64,000 bases of DNA, taken from positions 21,950 to 85,949 of the forward strand of contig CAKSEE010000005.1 of assembly GCA_934446455.1 (NCBI GenBank). The letters are read 5' to 3'. This document shows, one piece after another, positions 17,220-26,640 of this stretch (its first letter is position 1; every line of letters begins with the position of its first letter). Below the pieces are notes generated by a model, which saw nothing but the letters and a program-made list of their open reading frames with translations, was not told where the DNA came from and searched no databases. A program made the translations under genes and the position numbers. Source of the stretch: an uncultured Oscillospiraceae bacterium. GTDB taxonomy: Bacteria; Bacillota; Clostridia; Oscillospirales; Ruminococcaceae.

Positions 17220-18953
17220 TTGAGGAAGGTACTTTCCTATCTTAAAAAATATTGGTTTATTGCATTGCTGTCGCCCCTGTTCATGATTCTTGAGGTTTCT
17301 ATGGACCTTGTTCAGCCCGAGCTGATGTCAAGAATCGTGGACGAGGGCGTTCTTTCTCAGAACCTCGACGTGATTTTCAGCGTGGGACTTAAAATGCTCA
17401 TAACGCTGTTTGTCGGCTGCTTCGGCGGCATTATGTCGGGTGTTTTCGGGACGATGGCGTCGCAGCGCTTCTCCTGCGACCTTCGCAAGGACGCTTTCAG
17501 CCGTGTGATGAACATGAGCTTCCAGCAGACGGACAAGTTCACGGCGGGCTCGCTTGTTACGCGCCTTACCAACGACGTTACCGCCTGCCAGGACTTTGTT
17601 GCAATGGCGCTGCGCATGATGGTGCGCACGCTCATGCAGTTTATCGGCGGCATTTATATGGTGCTGCGGATAAACGCGACATTCGGTTATATCCTGCTGT
17701 TTACGCTGCCCGTGCAGATAGTGATTATCGTGCTTGTGCTGAAAAAAGGCTCGCCGCTGTTTGAGGTGGTGCAGGGTAAGCTCGACCGCGTAAATTCAAT
17801 TGTGCAGGAGAACGTAACGGGCGCGCGCGTAGTCAAGGCGTACACGCGCGAGGACTACGAGATAAACCGCTTTTCAAAGGCGAACGACGAGCTGTGCTTT
17901 ACAAACCTGCGCGTGCAGAGGCTTGTGGCGCTGCTTATCCCCGTGCTGTCCGTGCTGATGAACGCGGCTGTTATAGCTGTCATCTACATCGGCGGCTGGC
18001 AGGTGGCGGCTGCTCAGTTTGAGGTCGGCAAGATAATGTCCTCGATAACCTACATAACGCAGATACTCATGTCCATGATGATGATAGGCATGATGTTCCA
18101 GATGGTAACGCGCGCGGGGGCTTCCGCAAAGCGTATCGCGCAGGTGCTTGAGTGCGAGCCTGCCATAAAGGACGGCGGCTTTGACGGCGCGGCTGAGGAA
18201 ACGGGCACAGTAGAATTTAAGAACGTGTCTTTCCGTTACCCGGGCGTTCAGTCGGGCAACGTGCTTGAAAATATCTCGCTGCGCGTGAACAAGGGCGAAA
18301 CCGTGGCTATACTCGGCTCAACGGGCTGCGGCAAGACCTCTCTGGTGAGCCTTGTCACGCGCTTTTACGACGCCACCGAGGGCAAGGTGCTTGTTGACGG
18401 CGTAGACGTAAAGAGCTACAATCTGCCCGCGCTTCGCAAAAAGATAGGCTTTGTGCTGCAAAAGGCGGAGCTTTTCAGCGAAACCATAGAGCAGAACATA
18501 CGCTGGGGCGACCCCGAAGCCTCCGACGAGGAGGTGCGCCGCGCGGCTAAGACGGCGCAGGCTGCGGAGTTCATCGAGGGCTTTACGGACGGTTATAAGG
18601 ACATGATAACCGAAAAGGGCGCGTCCCTTTCGGGCGGGCAGAAGCAGCGCCTGTCGATAGCGCGCGCCATTGCCAAGCGTCCCGAGATACTTATTTTTGA
18701 CGACAGTATGTCCGCGCTTGACCTGTCTACCGACGCTAAGCTGCAAAAGGCGCTGCGCGAGGAGCTTCGCGGAACGACCGTTATAATGATAGCGCAGCGC
18801 GTGGCTTCGGTAATGAACGCGGACAGGATAGCCGTCCTTGACGGCGGGCGTATAGCGGCGTTCGACACGCACGAGAATCTTCTTAAGACCTGCGAGGTTT
18901 ACCGCGATATCTACAGCTCGCAGATGAGAGAGGGGGACGAGCGCGTTGGCTGA
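17220..18953 (+). CDS. ABC exporter half-transporter, degenerate ATP site subunit
   Basis: A 577-residue half-transporter: six-TM exporter domain to about residue 310 and a nucleotide-binding domain with Walker A GSTGCGKTS, signature LSGGQKQRL and Walker B ILIFDDSMSALD. The residue after the Walker B Asp is Asp rather than catalytic Glu, typical of the degenerate subunit of heterodimeric exporters such as BmrCD or TM287/288. The start is TTG at 17220, with GAGGG nine bases upstream inside the marR end; a later ATG would cut the first TM segment. Its stop overlaps the start of the partner gene. Confidence 0.9.
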   Translation: MRKVLSYLKKYWFIALLSPLFMILEVSMDLVQPELMSRIVDEGVLSQNLDVIFSVGLKMLITLFVGCFGGIMSGVFGTMASQRFSCDLRKDAFSRVMNMSFQQTDKFTAGSLVTRLTNDVTACQDFVAMALRMMVRTLMQFIGGIYMVLRINATFGYILLFTLPVQIVIIVLVLKKGSPLFEVVQGKLDRVNSIVQENVTGARVVKAYTREDYEINRFSKANDELCFTNLRVQRLVALLIPVLSVLMNAAVIAVIYIGGWQVAAAQFEVGKIMSSITYITQILMSMMMIGMMFQMVTRAGASAKRIAQVLECEPAIKDGGFDGAAEETGTVEFKNVSFRYPGVQSGNVLENISLRVNKGETVAILGSTGCGKTSLVSLVTRFYDATEGKVLVDGVDVKSYNLPALRKKIGFVLQKAELFSETIEQNIRWGDPEASDEEVRRAAKTAQAAEFIEGFTDGYKDMITEKGASLSGGQKQRLSIARAIAKRPEILIFDDSMSALDLSTDAKLQKALREELRGTTVIMIAQRVASVMNADRIAVLDGGRIAAFDTHENLLKTCEVYRDIYSSQMREGDERVG

Positions 18954-20796
18954 GGAAAAATCAAGACCCGTTGTTAATATGCGCCCCGGCGGCCGCGGTC
19001 CGGGCGGACCACACGGAATGGGAATGCCGCACGAAAAGCCCAAGGACGTTAAAGGCACGATAAAGCGAATATTCATCTACATAGGCAAGAACCGCGCGCT
19101 GCTGTTTGCAATGCTTGCATTCATGCTGGCGGCAGCGGTGCTGAACGTTGTTGCGCCGTCGCTTCAGGCGCTTGCGATAGACGCGGTGACGGTAACGGAA
19201 GCTCACCCCGAGGCGAGCCTTACCGAGCTTGTAAAGTGGCTGGCGGTGCTTGGCTGCGTGTACCTTGCGGCGGCTGTAATGACTTATTTCCAGACGCTTT
19301 TTGCAGCAAAGCTCTCGCAGTACACGGTAAGGGTAATGCGAAACGACCTTTTCGCAAAGATATCCCACCTGCCAATAAAGTTCATTGATACGCACAAGCA
19401 CGGCGACATAATGTCCCGCATGACAAACGACGCGGAGAACATCTCGAACTCCGTTTCGCAGTCGCTGGGGTCGCTTGTGTCGGGCGTTATCACGCTTATA
19501 GGGTGCCTGTCGATGATGCTGTGGTATTCGCCTCTGCTTACGCTTATAAGCATGGTATCGCTTGTGCTGACGCTTGTGGTAACGCGCTTCCTTTCAAAGG
19601 CAATGCGCAGGTACTACCCGCAGCAGCAGGTAAAGCTGGGCGAGCTTAACGCGCAGATAGAGGAGGCAGTCACGGGCAGCAAGACTGTCAAGGCGTTCAC
19701 GCGGGAGGGCATAATCTGCAACGACTTTAACCGCACGAGCGACGATCTTTGCTCTGTCGGCACAAAGGCGCAGATACTCGGCGGCATAATGGGTCCGTGC
19801 ATGAACACCATAGGCAACATAGGCTTTCTGATTATCGCGGCGTGCGGCGGCTGGCTTGCCATAGAGCAGGTGATAACAATAGGCACGATACAGGCGTTCA
19901 TCACCTATTCAAAGCAGTTTACGCGCCCCATAAACGAGATAGCGAACCAGTTTGCGCAGATACAGACCGCGCTTGCGGGTGCAGAGCGCGTTTTTGAGAT
20001 AATGGACGCGCAGCCCGAGGACGAGGGCGGCAGCGAGCCGTTCGAGATATCCGAGGTAAAGGGCGACATCAATTTCAGGGACATCGACTTCTCCTATGTA
20101 AAGGGCGAGCAGGTGCTGAAGCACTTCGACCTGTGGGTAAAGAGCGGGCAGAAGATAGCGATAGTAGGCGCAACGGGCAGCGGCAAAACCACCGTTGTCA
20201 ACCTGCTTACGCGGTTCTACGACATTGACGGCGGCGAGATAACGCTTGACGGCAGAAACATCACTGCCATACCCCGCGCAAAGCTTCGCGGCAGCATAGG
20301 CATAGTGCTTCAGGACACCGTGATATTCAACGATACCATAGCGCAGAACATACGCTACGGCAGGCTTGACGCCACGGACGAGGAGGTGCGCGAGGCAGCA
20401 AGGCTGGCTCGCGTTGACGACTTCGCGGAGAAGCTGTCCGCGGGCTACGACACAATGCTCACCGAGGGCGGCAGCAACCTTTCGCAGGGGCAGAGGCAGC
20501 TTATTTCGATAGCGCGCGCCGTTCTTGCCGACCCGAAGATACTGATACTCGACGAGGCGACTTCAAGTATAGACACGCGCACCGAAATGCACATTCAGGA
20601 CGCGATGATAAACCTTATGAAGGGCAGAACGAGCCTTATAATAGCGCACCGCCTGTCCACTATCCGCGACGCGGACAAGATAGTGGTAATAAGCGGCGGC
20701 AGGGTAGCGGAAGCGGGCAGCCACGAGGAGCTTCTGGCTGCAAAGGGCTGCTACTACGAACTGTATATGAGCCAGTTTGCGGGCATAGCCACATAA
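18946..20796 (+). CDS. ABC exporter half-transporter, canonical subunit
   Basis: A 616-residue partner of the preceding subunit. A roughly 40-residue N-terminal extension rich in Gly and Pro precedes the six-TM domain. The nucleotide-binding domain has Walker A GATGSGKTT, signature LSQGQRQLI and Walker B ILILDEATSSID with the catalytic Glu. The altered LSQGQ signature is the one that faces the degenerate site of the partner, as in TM288. The TTG start overlaps the upstream gene by eight bases, with AGAGGGGGA before it. The pair probably exports a drug or lipid-like compound under MarR control. Confidence 0.92.
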   Translation: MAEEKSRPVVNMRPGGRGPGGPHGMGMPHEKPKDVKGTIKRIFIYIGKNRALLFAMLAFMLAAAVLNVVAPSLQALAIDAVTVTEAHPEASLTELVKWLAVLGCVYLAAAVMTYFQTLFAAKLSQYTVRVMRNDLFAKISHLPIKFIDTHKHGDIMSRMTNDAENISNSVSQSLGSLVSGVITLIGCLSMMLWYSPLLTLISMVSLVLTLVVTRFLSKAMRRYYPQQQVKLGELNAQIEEAVTGSKTVKAFTREGIICNDFNRTSDDLCSVGTKAQILGGIMGPCMNTIGNIGFLIIAACGGWLAIEQVITIGTIQAFITYSKQFTRPINEIANQFAQIQTALAGAERVFEIMDAQPEDEGGSEPFEISEVKGDINFRDIDFSYVKGEQVLKHFDLWVKSGQKIAIVGATGSGKTTVVNLLTRFYDIDGGEITLDGRNITAIPRAKLRGSIGIVLQDTVIFNDTIAQNIRYGRLDATDEEVREAARLARVDDFAEKLSAGYDTMLTEGGSNLSQGQRQLISIARAVLADPKILILDEATSSIDTRTEMHIQDAMINLMKGRTSLIIAHRLSTIRDADKIVVISGGRVAEAGSHEELLAAKGCYYELYMSQFAGIAT

Positions 20797-20900
20797 ATTC
20801 GGGCGATAATAGCGCATCTACTGCGTTGCGGGGTTATCGGCAGGCACTTAGCCTGGCCGATAACCTCGCGCCTTGTAGCTGCACTATTCTCGCCCGAATT
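20796..20900. repeat. 105-base near-perfect palindrome after the ABC operon
   Basis: Left arm 20796-20845 and right arm 20851-20900 are almost complete reverse complements (about 50 bases each, roughly eight mismatches and two small bulges) around the loop ACTTA. The outer ends read AATTCGGGCG and CGCCCGAATT. It begins at the last base of the ABC stop codon. There is no T-run, so it is not an ordinary terminator. It could be a repeat family, a REP/MITE-like element or a structured RNA. Confidence 0.85.
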
Positions 20901-20928
20901 TGTGCGCCTGATGATTTATTGTCGCCTA

Positions 20929-21075
20929 TTAACGTGGCAGTATGAGTAAAGTGTGACTGCTTTTAATGTACCCGTTCAGCGTTGTCGGCGCAATGTGAAG
21001 CCGCGCCGCAAGCTCCCTTTGGGACATTCTGCGCTCTTCAAGCAGGCTGAGTATCGTCCCCCCGATATTCGTCAT
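20929..21075 (-). CDS. 48-residue XRE-type helix-turn-helix protein (possibly truncated)
   Basis: Minus-strand frame starting at ATG 21075 with CGAGGTG about eight bases upstream. The protein begins MTNIGGTILSLLEERRMSQR and continues ELAARLHIAPTTLNGYIKSS, an XRE (Cro/CI) helix-turn-helix with its recognition helix, then stops eight residues later. Most XRE regulators are at least 65 residues, so this is either a minimal DNA-binding protein or the stump of a truncated gene. It faces, head to head, a lipoprotein promoter carrying two identical operator-like inverted repeats. Confidence 0.6.
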   Translation of the reverse strand: MTNIGGTILSLLEERRMSQRELAARLHIAPTTLNGYIKSSHTLLILPR

Positions 21076-21096
21076 TCCCATCACCTCGTACCTTTA

Positions 21097-21102
21097 ATTA
21101 TA
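21097..21102 (-). promoter_or_regulatory. Possible -10 box of the small XRE gene
   Basis: TATAAT on the minus strand, 22 bases before the start codon; no good -35 box is seen at 17 bases (AATACT), so it may need activation or be weak. Confidence 0.35.
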
Positions 21103-21128
21103 TAACAGTTATTATTGTGAGTATTGTG

Positions 21129-21143
21129 TACTAATACATAGTA
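21129..21143. promoter_or_regulatory. Operator-like repeat O1, TACTA-N5-TAGTA
   Basis: Perfect inverted repeat TACTA-ATACA-TAGTA lying between the divergent promoters. The same half-sites with the same spacing recur 31 bases downstream. Confidence 0.6.
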
Positions 21144-21151
21144 TATATGCT

Positions 21152-21180
21152 TTGACAAATACTAGAAAATAGTATATAAT
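21152..21180 (+). promoter_or_regulatory. Consensus promoter of the 21224 lipoprotein, containing operator O2
   Basis: TTGACA (21152-21157), 17-base spacer, TATAAT (21175-21180). The spacer contains TACTA-GAAAA-TAGTA (21160-21174), the second operator-like repeat, so a bound dimer would block RNA polymerase. Confidence 0.8.
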
Positions 21181-21187
21181 AGTTTCT

Positions 21188-21205
21188 GTCAGAACAAATT
21201 CTGAC
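21188..21205 (+). other. 5' leader hairpin
   Basis: GTCAGAA-CAAA-TTCTGAC at the expected 5' end of the lipoprotein mRNA; a perfect seven-base stem that could protect the 5' end. Confidence 0.5.
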
Positions 21206-21223
21206 GGAAAGGACGTGGAGTGA

Positions 21224-21715
21224 TTGAAGAAATCAATATTGCGCGCGGCGTCTGCGCTGCTGGTTCTTGCCATGTGCGCTATGCTTGCAGCCTGCTCGGG
21301 CAAAAAGCTTGGCATAAAGCAGGTGGTAGGTTTGCCGCTGTCTACAGCGGTAACTCAGCTCGGGACGATTACGGGGAAGACCCTGACCTATTATTCGCAA
21401 GGTGAGTTAAGCGAGAAGGGTAAGACCTATTCTCCGTCGGACGGCAGTCTGATTGAGTTCTTGTCGGGGGAGTTCACCGCTGTTGATATTGTTGAAACAA
21501 ACGGCGCGGTAGAATTCGTGACATTCTACGCACTCTACAATTCTCCCCTTGAATATGCAGGAGTACTCAGCACGCTTAAGGAGTATTACGGTGATGATTT
21601 TGACAAATCCGACAACTTTGGAATGTACGACGAATGGAGCTGGCGCGGCACTCCCGATGGCAGGGTGCAGTTTTTCAAGTATGATTCAATGTTTGAGGTA
21701 AGGTATTCGGCATAA
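21224..21715 (+). CDS. Lipoprotein of unknown function
   Basis: A 163-residue lipoprotein starting at TTG with GGAG four bases upstream. Signal peptide with lipobox MLAAC near residue 24; the mature part has no family I recognise and is moderately rich in aromatic residues. It has a consensus promoter overlapped by an operator-like repeat and is followed by a frameshifted zinc-ribbon gene 15 bases later. Function unknown. Confidence 0.75.
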   Translation: MKKSILRAASALLVLAMCAMLAACSGKKLGIKQVVGLPLSTAVTQLGTITGKTLTYYSQGELSEKGKTYSPSDGSLIEFLSGEFTAVDIVETNGAVEFVTFYALYNSPLEYAGVLSTLKEYYGDDFDKSDNFGMYDEWSWRGTPDGRVQFFKYDSMFEVRYSA

Positions 21716-22029
<314 letters not shown>

Positions 22030-22044
22030 TTCACCATAACGCAA

Positions 22045-22077
22045 AAATCCCGCAGGGCGTTAAGTCCCGCGGGATTT
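22045..22077. terminator. Hairpin between convergent genes
   Basis: AAATCCCGC (22045-22053) pairs with GCGGGATTT (22069-22077); T residues flank it on both strands, so it can terminate from either side, notably the hydrogenase operon on the minus strand. Confidence 0.75.
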
Positions 22078-22089
22078 CTCTTTGTCCGA

Positions 22090-23529
22090 TTAAAGGTGAA
22101 GCACTCCGATAGCGTCGCTTATAGTCTTTTCAAGCGCCTCTCTGCCGTACTTGTCAACCTCTGCCTTGTTCTTTTCGCCGTGAGTAAGGCACCCTGCGCC
22201 GCCGATACAGCCGCCGACGCACGCCATGCCCTCGATGAAGTTCGCGTCGAGAACGTTCTTTTTCTTCTTAAGAAGCGCCATTTTGCACTCCTCAATGCCG
22301 TCGCAGGAAACCGCCTTAAGCTCGAAGTCAAGCCCCTGCTCCTTGAGCGCCTGCTTTACAGCGTCTGCAAGGCCGCCGCTGCGCGCGAATATACGCCCGT
22401 AGTAGCTTGCGTTGTCCAGCACGTCCTCGCCAAGCTCGCGGATATCTATGTCCTTGCTGTCAAACAGCGCCTGAAGCTCTTCAAAGGTGATAACGCTGTC
22501 AACGTAGCGGTGAACCTCTTCCTTCTGGAACTCCATTTTCTTAGCCGTGCAGGGTCCGATGAATACAACCTTGCTGTCGGGGTCGGAGGACTTGATGTAC
22601 TTTGCTATTGCCGCCATAGGGGAGGGGTTGTGCGAAATGTGCGGCTCTATGTCGGGGAAGTTCTTCTTGATGTAGTCAACGAATGCGGGGCAGCAGCTGC
22701 TGGTGAGGTAGTCGCCGTTTTCGGCAAGCTCCTTGCTTTCCGCAAATGCAACCATGTCCGCGCCGAGCGCCGCCTCTACCACGGTAAAGAAGCCGAGCTC
22801 CTTAATGCCCGATATTACCTGCCCGAGCTTTGCATAGGAGAATTGGCTGCCGATAGCGGGCGCTACTACGGCGTAAACCTTGTATTTCTCGTTGCCGCAG
22901 CTCTTCTGCAGCATATCGATTACGTTTATTATGAAGCTCTTGTCGGTTATCGCGCCGAACGGGCACTGATAAACGCACGCGCCGCAGGAAATGCACTTTT
23001 CGTTGTCGATGGTAGCCGCCTTGTCCTCATTCATGGAGATGGCGTTTACCTTGCAGGCGCTCATGCACGGGCGCTTGTAGTTCATGATAGCGGTGTAGGG
23101 GCAAACCTTTGCGCACATACCGCACTCAACGCACTTTGTCTTGTCGATTACCGCCTTCTGGTGGTGGTCGAAAGAGATAGCGCCGCGCTTGCACGCGTCC
23201 TGGCAGCGGTGCGCAAGGCAGCCGCGGCAGGCGTTTGTTACCTCGTAGCCGCCCATGGGGCATTCGTCGCACGCCGTTTCGATTACCTCGATAACGTTGG
23301 GGTTGGACTTGTCGCCGCCCATAGCTATTTTCACGCGCTCGCCGAGGATAGCGCGCTCCTTGTATACGCAGCAGCGCATGGTAGGCTCCTTGCCCGGAAC
23401 GATTATCTTCGGGATATCGAGGACGTTCTCAAGCAGCGTGCCGTTCCACGCCTGCCTTGCCACCTCGCGCAGGACCTTGTACTTAAGGTACTGCACCTTG
23501 GTGTCGAATTTGTAAAGTTTGGTCTGCAT
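22090..23529 (-). CDS. Monomeric [FeFe]-hydrogenase, group B
   Basis: A 479-residue hydrogenase probably producing H2 from reduced ferredoxin. The N-terminal half carries many cysteine ligands: ACDECPMGGYEV, CRGCLAHRCQDAC, CVECGMCAKVCP and CISCGACVYQCP. The H-cluster motifs are TSSCCPAF (L1), GPCTAKKME (L2) and EGMACVGGCIGGAG (L3), which match the group B (TIGR04105-type) enzymes rather than the bifurcating HydA. It is the last gene of the minus-strand run from adhE, 25 bases after the phosphatase gene. In Ruminococcus albus a comparable non-bifurcating enzyme (HydA2) is encoded near a sensory hydrogenase (from memory). Confidence 0.92.
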   Translation of the reverse strand: MQTKLYKFDTKVQYLKYKVLREVARQAWNGTLLENVLDIPKIIVPGKEPTMRCCVYKERAILGERVKIAMGGDKSNPNVIEVIETACDECPMGGYEVTNACRGCLAHRCQDACKRGAISFDHHQKAVIDKTKCVECGMCAKVCPYTAIMNYKRPCMSACKVNAISMNEDKAATIDNEKCISCGACVYQCPFGAITDKSFIINVIDMLQKSCGNEKYKVYAVVAPAIGSQFSYAKLGQVISGIKELGFFTVVEAALGADMVAFAESKELAENGDYLTSSCCPAFVDYIKKNFPDIEPHISHNPSPMAAIAKYIKSSDPDSKVVFIGPCTAKKMEFQKEEVHRYVDSVITFEELQALFDSKDIDIRELGEDVLDNASYYGRIFARSGGLADAVKQALKEQGLDFELKAVSCDGIEECKMALLKKKKNVLDANFIEGMACVGGCIGGAGCLTHGEKNKAEVDKYGREALEKTISDAIGVLHL

Positions 23530-23554
23530 AGCTTCTCCTTTGCCTTGTTGAGTA

Positions 23555-24727
23555 TCAGAAATAGCTTACCTTAACGCGCTTGCCCATTTGTCTGAGACTC
23601 TCGCTCAGCTCGTTTACGAGCTGCATCTTAATATTGAAGTTTATCGGCAGGTTAGGGTTCTGGTGCGCGGGGTTTATCGCCTTGCCGACGTAGAAGTTTA
23701 TGTCCGTGGCTTCTTCAAACAGCATTCGCGCGATGAGAGCTGCGCCGTCCTGCTTGTAGTTCCACTGCTTGTAGCTTTCGTTGTCCTTAAGGTAGTCCTT
23801 TGCGTACTCGTTTACGCGGTTTATTGTGATAACGCCCTCCGTTACAAGGTCAATGCCCTCAATGGTAGCCGTGGGCGGTATCTCGGGGTCGAAGTAGTTG
23901 AGGTTCGGTATAATAGGCTTTTTGAGGTACGCCGACACGATAGAGGACGTTGTACCGCCGCAGACAATGCGCTTGCCCTCCTTTGAGAGGAAGAGCGACA
24001 CCATCTTGTCGCAGTCGTTGCGATCCGAGGGGGGACCTATCATAAGGTTCATCGGCTGTCTGCGCCTTATGCGCACGGTGCAGGCGGTGGTGTCGTCGCC
24101 GGGCTTGCCGCCGTAGAGCTTAAGGCACTGCTCCGTAAGCACCGTGGAGAGCGTTTTAGCCGTAAAGCCAACGTCCGTGAGCGTTTCCATGAACTCCGCG
24201 ATATCCTTGCGCTCCCAGCCGAAGTTGAGCGACATTCCCACGCCCGCGTGAATGCACCCGTCGCTCATGGCGATGAATATGTCGTTTTCCTGAAGCTTGA
24301 TGCGCGCGCGGTTGATTATCTTGCCGTCAACGTTCATCTCGCTTATGGGAATATCCATATACTTGCCGTTGCGGTACATTATAACCGCGGGGTTGTCGTA
24401 GCAGATTATCTCCGCTTCTTCATTATGGATAAGGTGGATTATTGTAAAGGTGGAGTACGCAACGTTTCGCACCTTGCATATGGGCAGGGTAGCGGCGATG
24501 GTCTTTACGCATTCCTCGATGGAAATGCCCTCGGAGGTCATGGTAGCGATTATCTTTGAGGTGAGAGTTGAGAGAATGCTCGCCTTAACGCCGCTTCCAA
24601 GGCCGTCCGCAAGCACGATTACCGAGGAATCCTCGCTCATATTGATTATGTCGATGTGGTCGCCGCACAGCTGCTCGCCGTACTTGATAAGGCTTTTCCA
24701 GCCGATGTCGGCACAAAGGTTATTCAT
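23555..24727 (-). CDS. SpoIIE-type PP2C protein phosphatase
   Basis: A 390-residue cytoplasmic protein. Its N-terminal two-thirds form a PP2C/SpoIIE domain with metal-binding motifs VLADGLGSGVKA, MSDGCIHAGV and PGDDTTACTV. The C-terminal roughly 150 residues are a separate domain of unknown function. The start overlaps the end of the HydS-like gene by eight bases, so the two are translationally coupled. Such phosphatases accompany PAS-containing [FeFe]-hydrogenases in several Clostridia, suggesting that H2 sensing is relayed by dephosphorylation of a partner. The target is unknown; a kinase-fold protein is encoded three genes upstream. Confidence 0.9.
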   Translation of the reverse strand: MNNLCADIGWKSLIKYGEQLCGDHIDIINMSEDSSVIVLADGLGSGVKASILSTLTSKIIATMTSEGISIEECVKTIAATLPICKVRNVAYSTFTIIHLIHNEEAEIICYDNPAVIMYRNGKYMDIPISEMNVDGKIINRARIKLQENDIFIAMSDGCIHAGVGMSLNFGWERKDIAEFMETLTDVGFTAKTLSTVLTEQCLKLYGGKPGDDTTACTVRIRRRQPMNLMIGPPSDRNDCDKMVSLFLSKEGKRIVCGGTTSSIVSAYLKKPIIPNLNYFDPEIPPTATIEGIDLVTEGVITINRVNEYAKDYLKDNESYKQWNYKQDGAALIARMLFEEATDINFYVGKAINPAHQNPNLPINFNIKMQLVNELSESLRQMGKRVKVSYF

Positions 24728-26396
24728 CAGCTATCGACTCCTTTAATTTCATGAGAGCCACCTTCGTTTCTGCGGCGGTCTCACCGAGAAGCGAGGCTAT
24801 TTCCTGTACTATACGCATCTGGTTTTCAACCACCTTGTCCGCGATATCCGCAGTAGTGTGCGATACGTTCTCCTTGCGCTCGCGTGCTTTTTCCTCAGCG
24901 GATACGTCGCGCAGCAGGCATATGAGAATGTGGTATTCCGCGTCGAATATCACGGTCTCCTCAACATACTTGTCGTACTCCACAAGGTACTTCTTTTCGT
25001 TGCGGATAGGTCTGTTGGTCTTGATGACTTCCATAAAGTCCGCAGGGTCAAGGATACGGATTACCTGCTCGCCCATAACGTCAGAGGCGTGCGGGATATT
25101 CATAAGCCGCAGCGCAGCCTTGTTTATCTGCTGCACCTCAAGGTTCTCGTTAAGCACGATAATGGCGTTGGGCGTGTTGTTGATGATGTTGTCCGAGAAG
25201 CTCTCCGCCTTTTCCTTAAGGTAGGGCAGGCACATGGATATCTCCGCCTTGCCGCGGAATATAGCGACCGCCTTTTCGCGGCAGGTGTTGTAGCCGCAGC
25301 TGCCGCAGTTAAGCTCCTGGTCCTTTCTGGTCTTGCCCATAAGGCGCAGTATCCTTGCGATATCCTCCTCGGTGGGGACGGCAGCATGGGTGTCGAGGAA
25401 CGTCATGTTCTTATGCAGGGCTGACTTTTCGGGCTGCGCCACGTCGAAGTCCTCGCTGCCTGCGTATTTGTTTACGGCGAGCGCGGCGTTAAGCGGGGCG
25501 CGCTTGTATTTCTCCATAACAGGGCCGCCCGCGCAGCTGCCTATGCACGCCGACATCTCGATAAAGCAGTTTTCGAGCTTGCCCTCGGATATCTCTTCAA
25601 GCACGGCCTTGCAGTTTTCCACGCCGTCAAACGCGAGATATGTATAACCGGGCAAACGCTCAGCCATTGTGCGCAGTATTCCGCCCGTTGTGGGGAACAG
25701 ACGCGCGCGGCTCTTTTCGCTGCTCACGATGTTCTTGTCTACGGTCACGTTTTCAGCTGCGAGCCAGTTTGTAAGCTCCTCAAAGGTAAGCACCGCGTCG
25801 GTGTACTCGGTGTAGCGGGAGGCTTCCTCTTTCTTAGCAACGCACGGCCCGATGAAAACGGTCTTTGCCCCGGGGTAGCGCTTCTTTATGTCTGCGCAGT
25901 GCGCCTGCATGGGGGAAAGCACGTCTGCAAGATAGGGCAGCGCCTCGGGGTAGTATTTCTGTATAAGCAGGTTGATGGAGTTGCAGCACGAGGAAATGAG
26001 AATGCTGCGCTTTTCCTCACGCAGAATGCGCTCGTACTCGTTCTTTACGATGGTAGCGCCTACCGCCGTTTCCTCCGCTCCCGCAAAGCCGAGCTTCTGC
26101 AATGCAGCCTCGAGCGCCTCTATTCCGGCGCCGTCGTAGTTTGCAACAAACGAGGGCGCAACGCTTGCGAATACCTTTTCGCCCGAGGAAATGAGGAACT
26201 TCACCTTTTCGGTGCTGTCGGTTATCTCCTTTGCGTTCTGGGGACATACAACGAAGCACTGTCCGCACAGAATGCACTCGTCGCCGACGATGTTAGCCTG
26301 ATTGCCCGAAAAGCGGATAGACTTGACGGGGCAGTGTCTTATACATTTATAGCAGTTCTTGCAGTTTGATTTTTTCAGTTTCAGGAACTCTGTCAT
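24720..26396 (-). CDS. hydS: Sensory [FeFe]-hydrogenase with PAS domain (HydS type)
   Basis: A 558-residue protein. It has two 4Fe-4S motifs near the N-terminus (CKNCYKCIRHCP and CILCGQCFVVCP), an H-cluster domain with altered motifs SSCCNSIN (L1), GPCVAKKEE (L2) and EMSACIGSCAGG (L3), a putative Fe-S segment (LNCGSCGYNTCREKA, with a further Cys in MCLPYL) and a C-terminal PAS domain from about residue 395 (NTPNAIIVLNENLEVQQINK). This matches group C hydrogenases proposed to sense H2. The ATG at 26396 has AAGGAG upstream and is preferred to the start at 26438. It is coupled to the phosphatase gene. Confidence 0.88.
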   Translation of the reverse strand: MTEFLKLKKSNCKNCYKCIRHCPVKSIRFSGNQANIVGDECILCGQCFVVCPQNAKEITDSTEKVKFLISSGEKVFASVAPSFVANYDGAGIEALEAALQKLGFAGAEETAVGATIVKNEYERILREEKRSILISSCCNSINLLIQKYYPEALPYLADVLSPMQAHCADIKKRYPGAKTVFIGPCVAKKEEASRYTEYTDAVLTFEELTNWLAAENVTVDKNIVSSEKSRARLFPTTGGILRTMAERLPGYTYLAFDGVENCKAVLEEISEGKLENCFIEMSACIGSCAGGPVMEKYKRAPLNAALAVNKYAGSEDFDVAQPEKSALHKNMTFLDTHAAVPTEEDIARILRLMGKTRKDQELNCGSCGYNTCREKAVAIFRGKAEISMCLPYLKEKAESFSDNIINNTPNAIIVLNENLEVQQINKAALRLMNIPHASDVMGEQVIRILDPADFMEVIKTNRPIRNEKKYLVEYDKYVEETVIFDAEYHILICLLRDVSAEEKARERKENVSHTTADIADKVVENQMRIVQEIASLLGETAAETKVALMKLKESIADE

Positions 26397-26640
26397 AGCT
26401 TTTCTCCTTAAAGCTCCGCAAATGAAGTCGTTCGTCATATCCGCACATAGCCATAATGTGGACTAAGTGAGGAAATTTGCCTTTATTCAAAGCAAAAGCG
26501 GCAAAACCATGTTTCTGCCGCCTGATTGAAGATGTAAGTGGGTTTCCGCAAAAGCGGTCAGCCGATGGGGAGATTTTCCCCGCCGGATTCCCCGCCGCGC
26601 GAACGGCGGGAAAAGCGGATATATATTTTAAGGGAAGGTG

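Noticed and set aside
22096..23574. A 492-residue open frame on the plus strand
   Set aside because: Antisense shadow of the group B hydrogenase; no recognisable motif.
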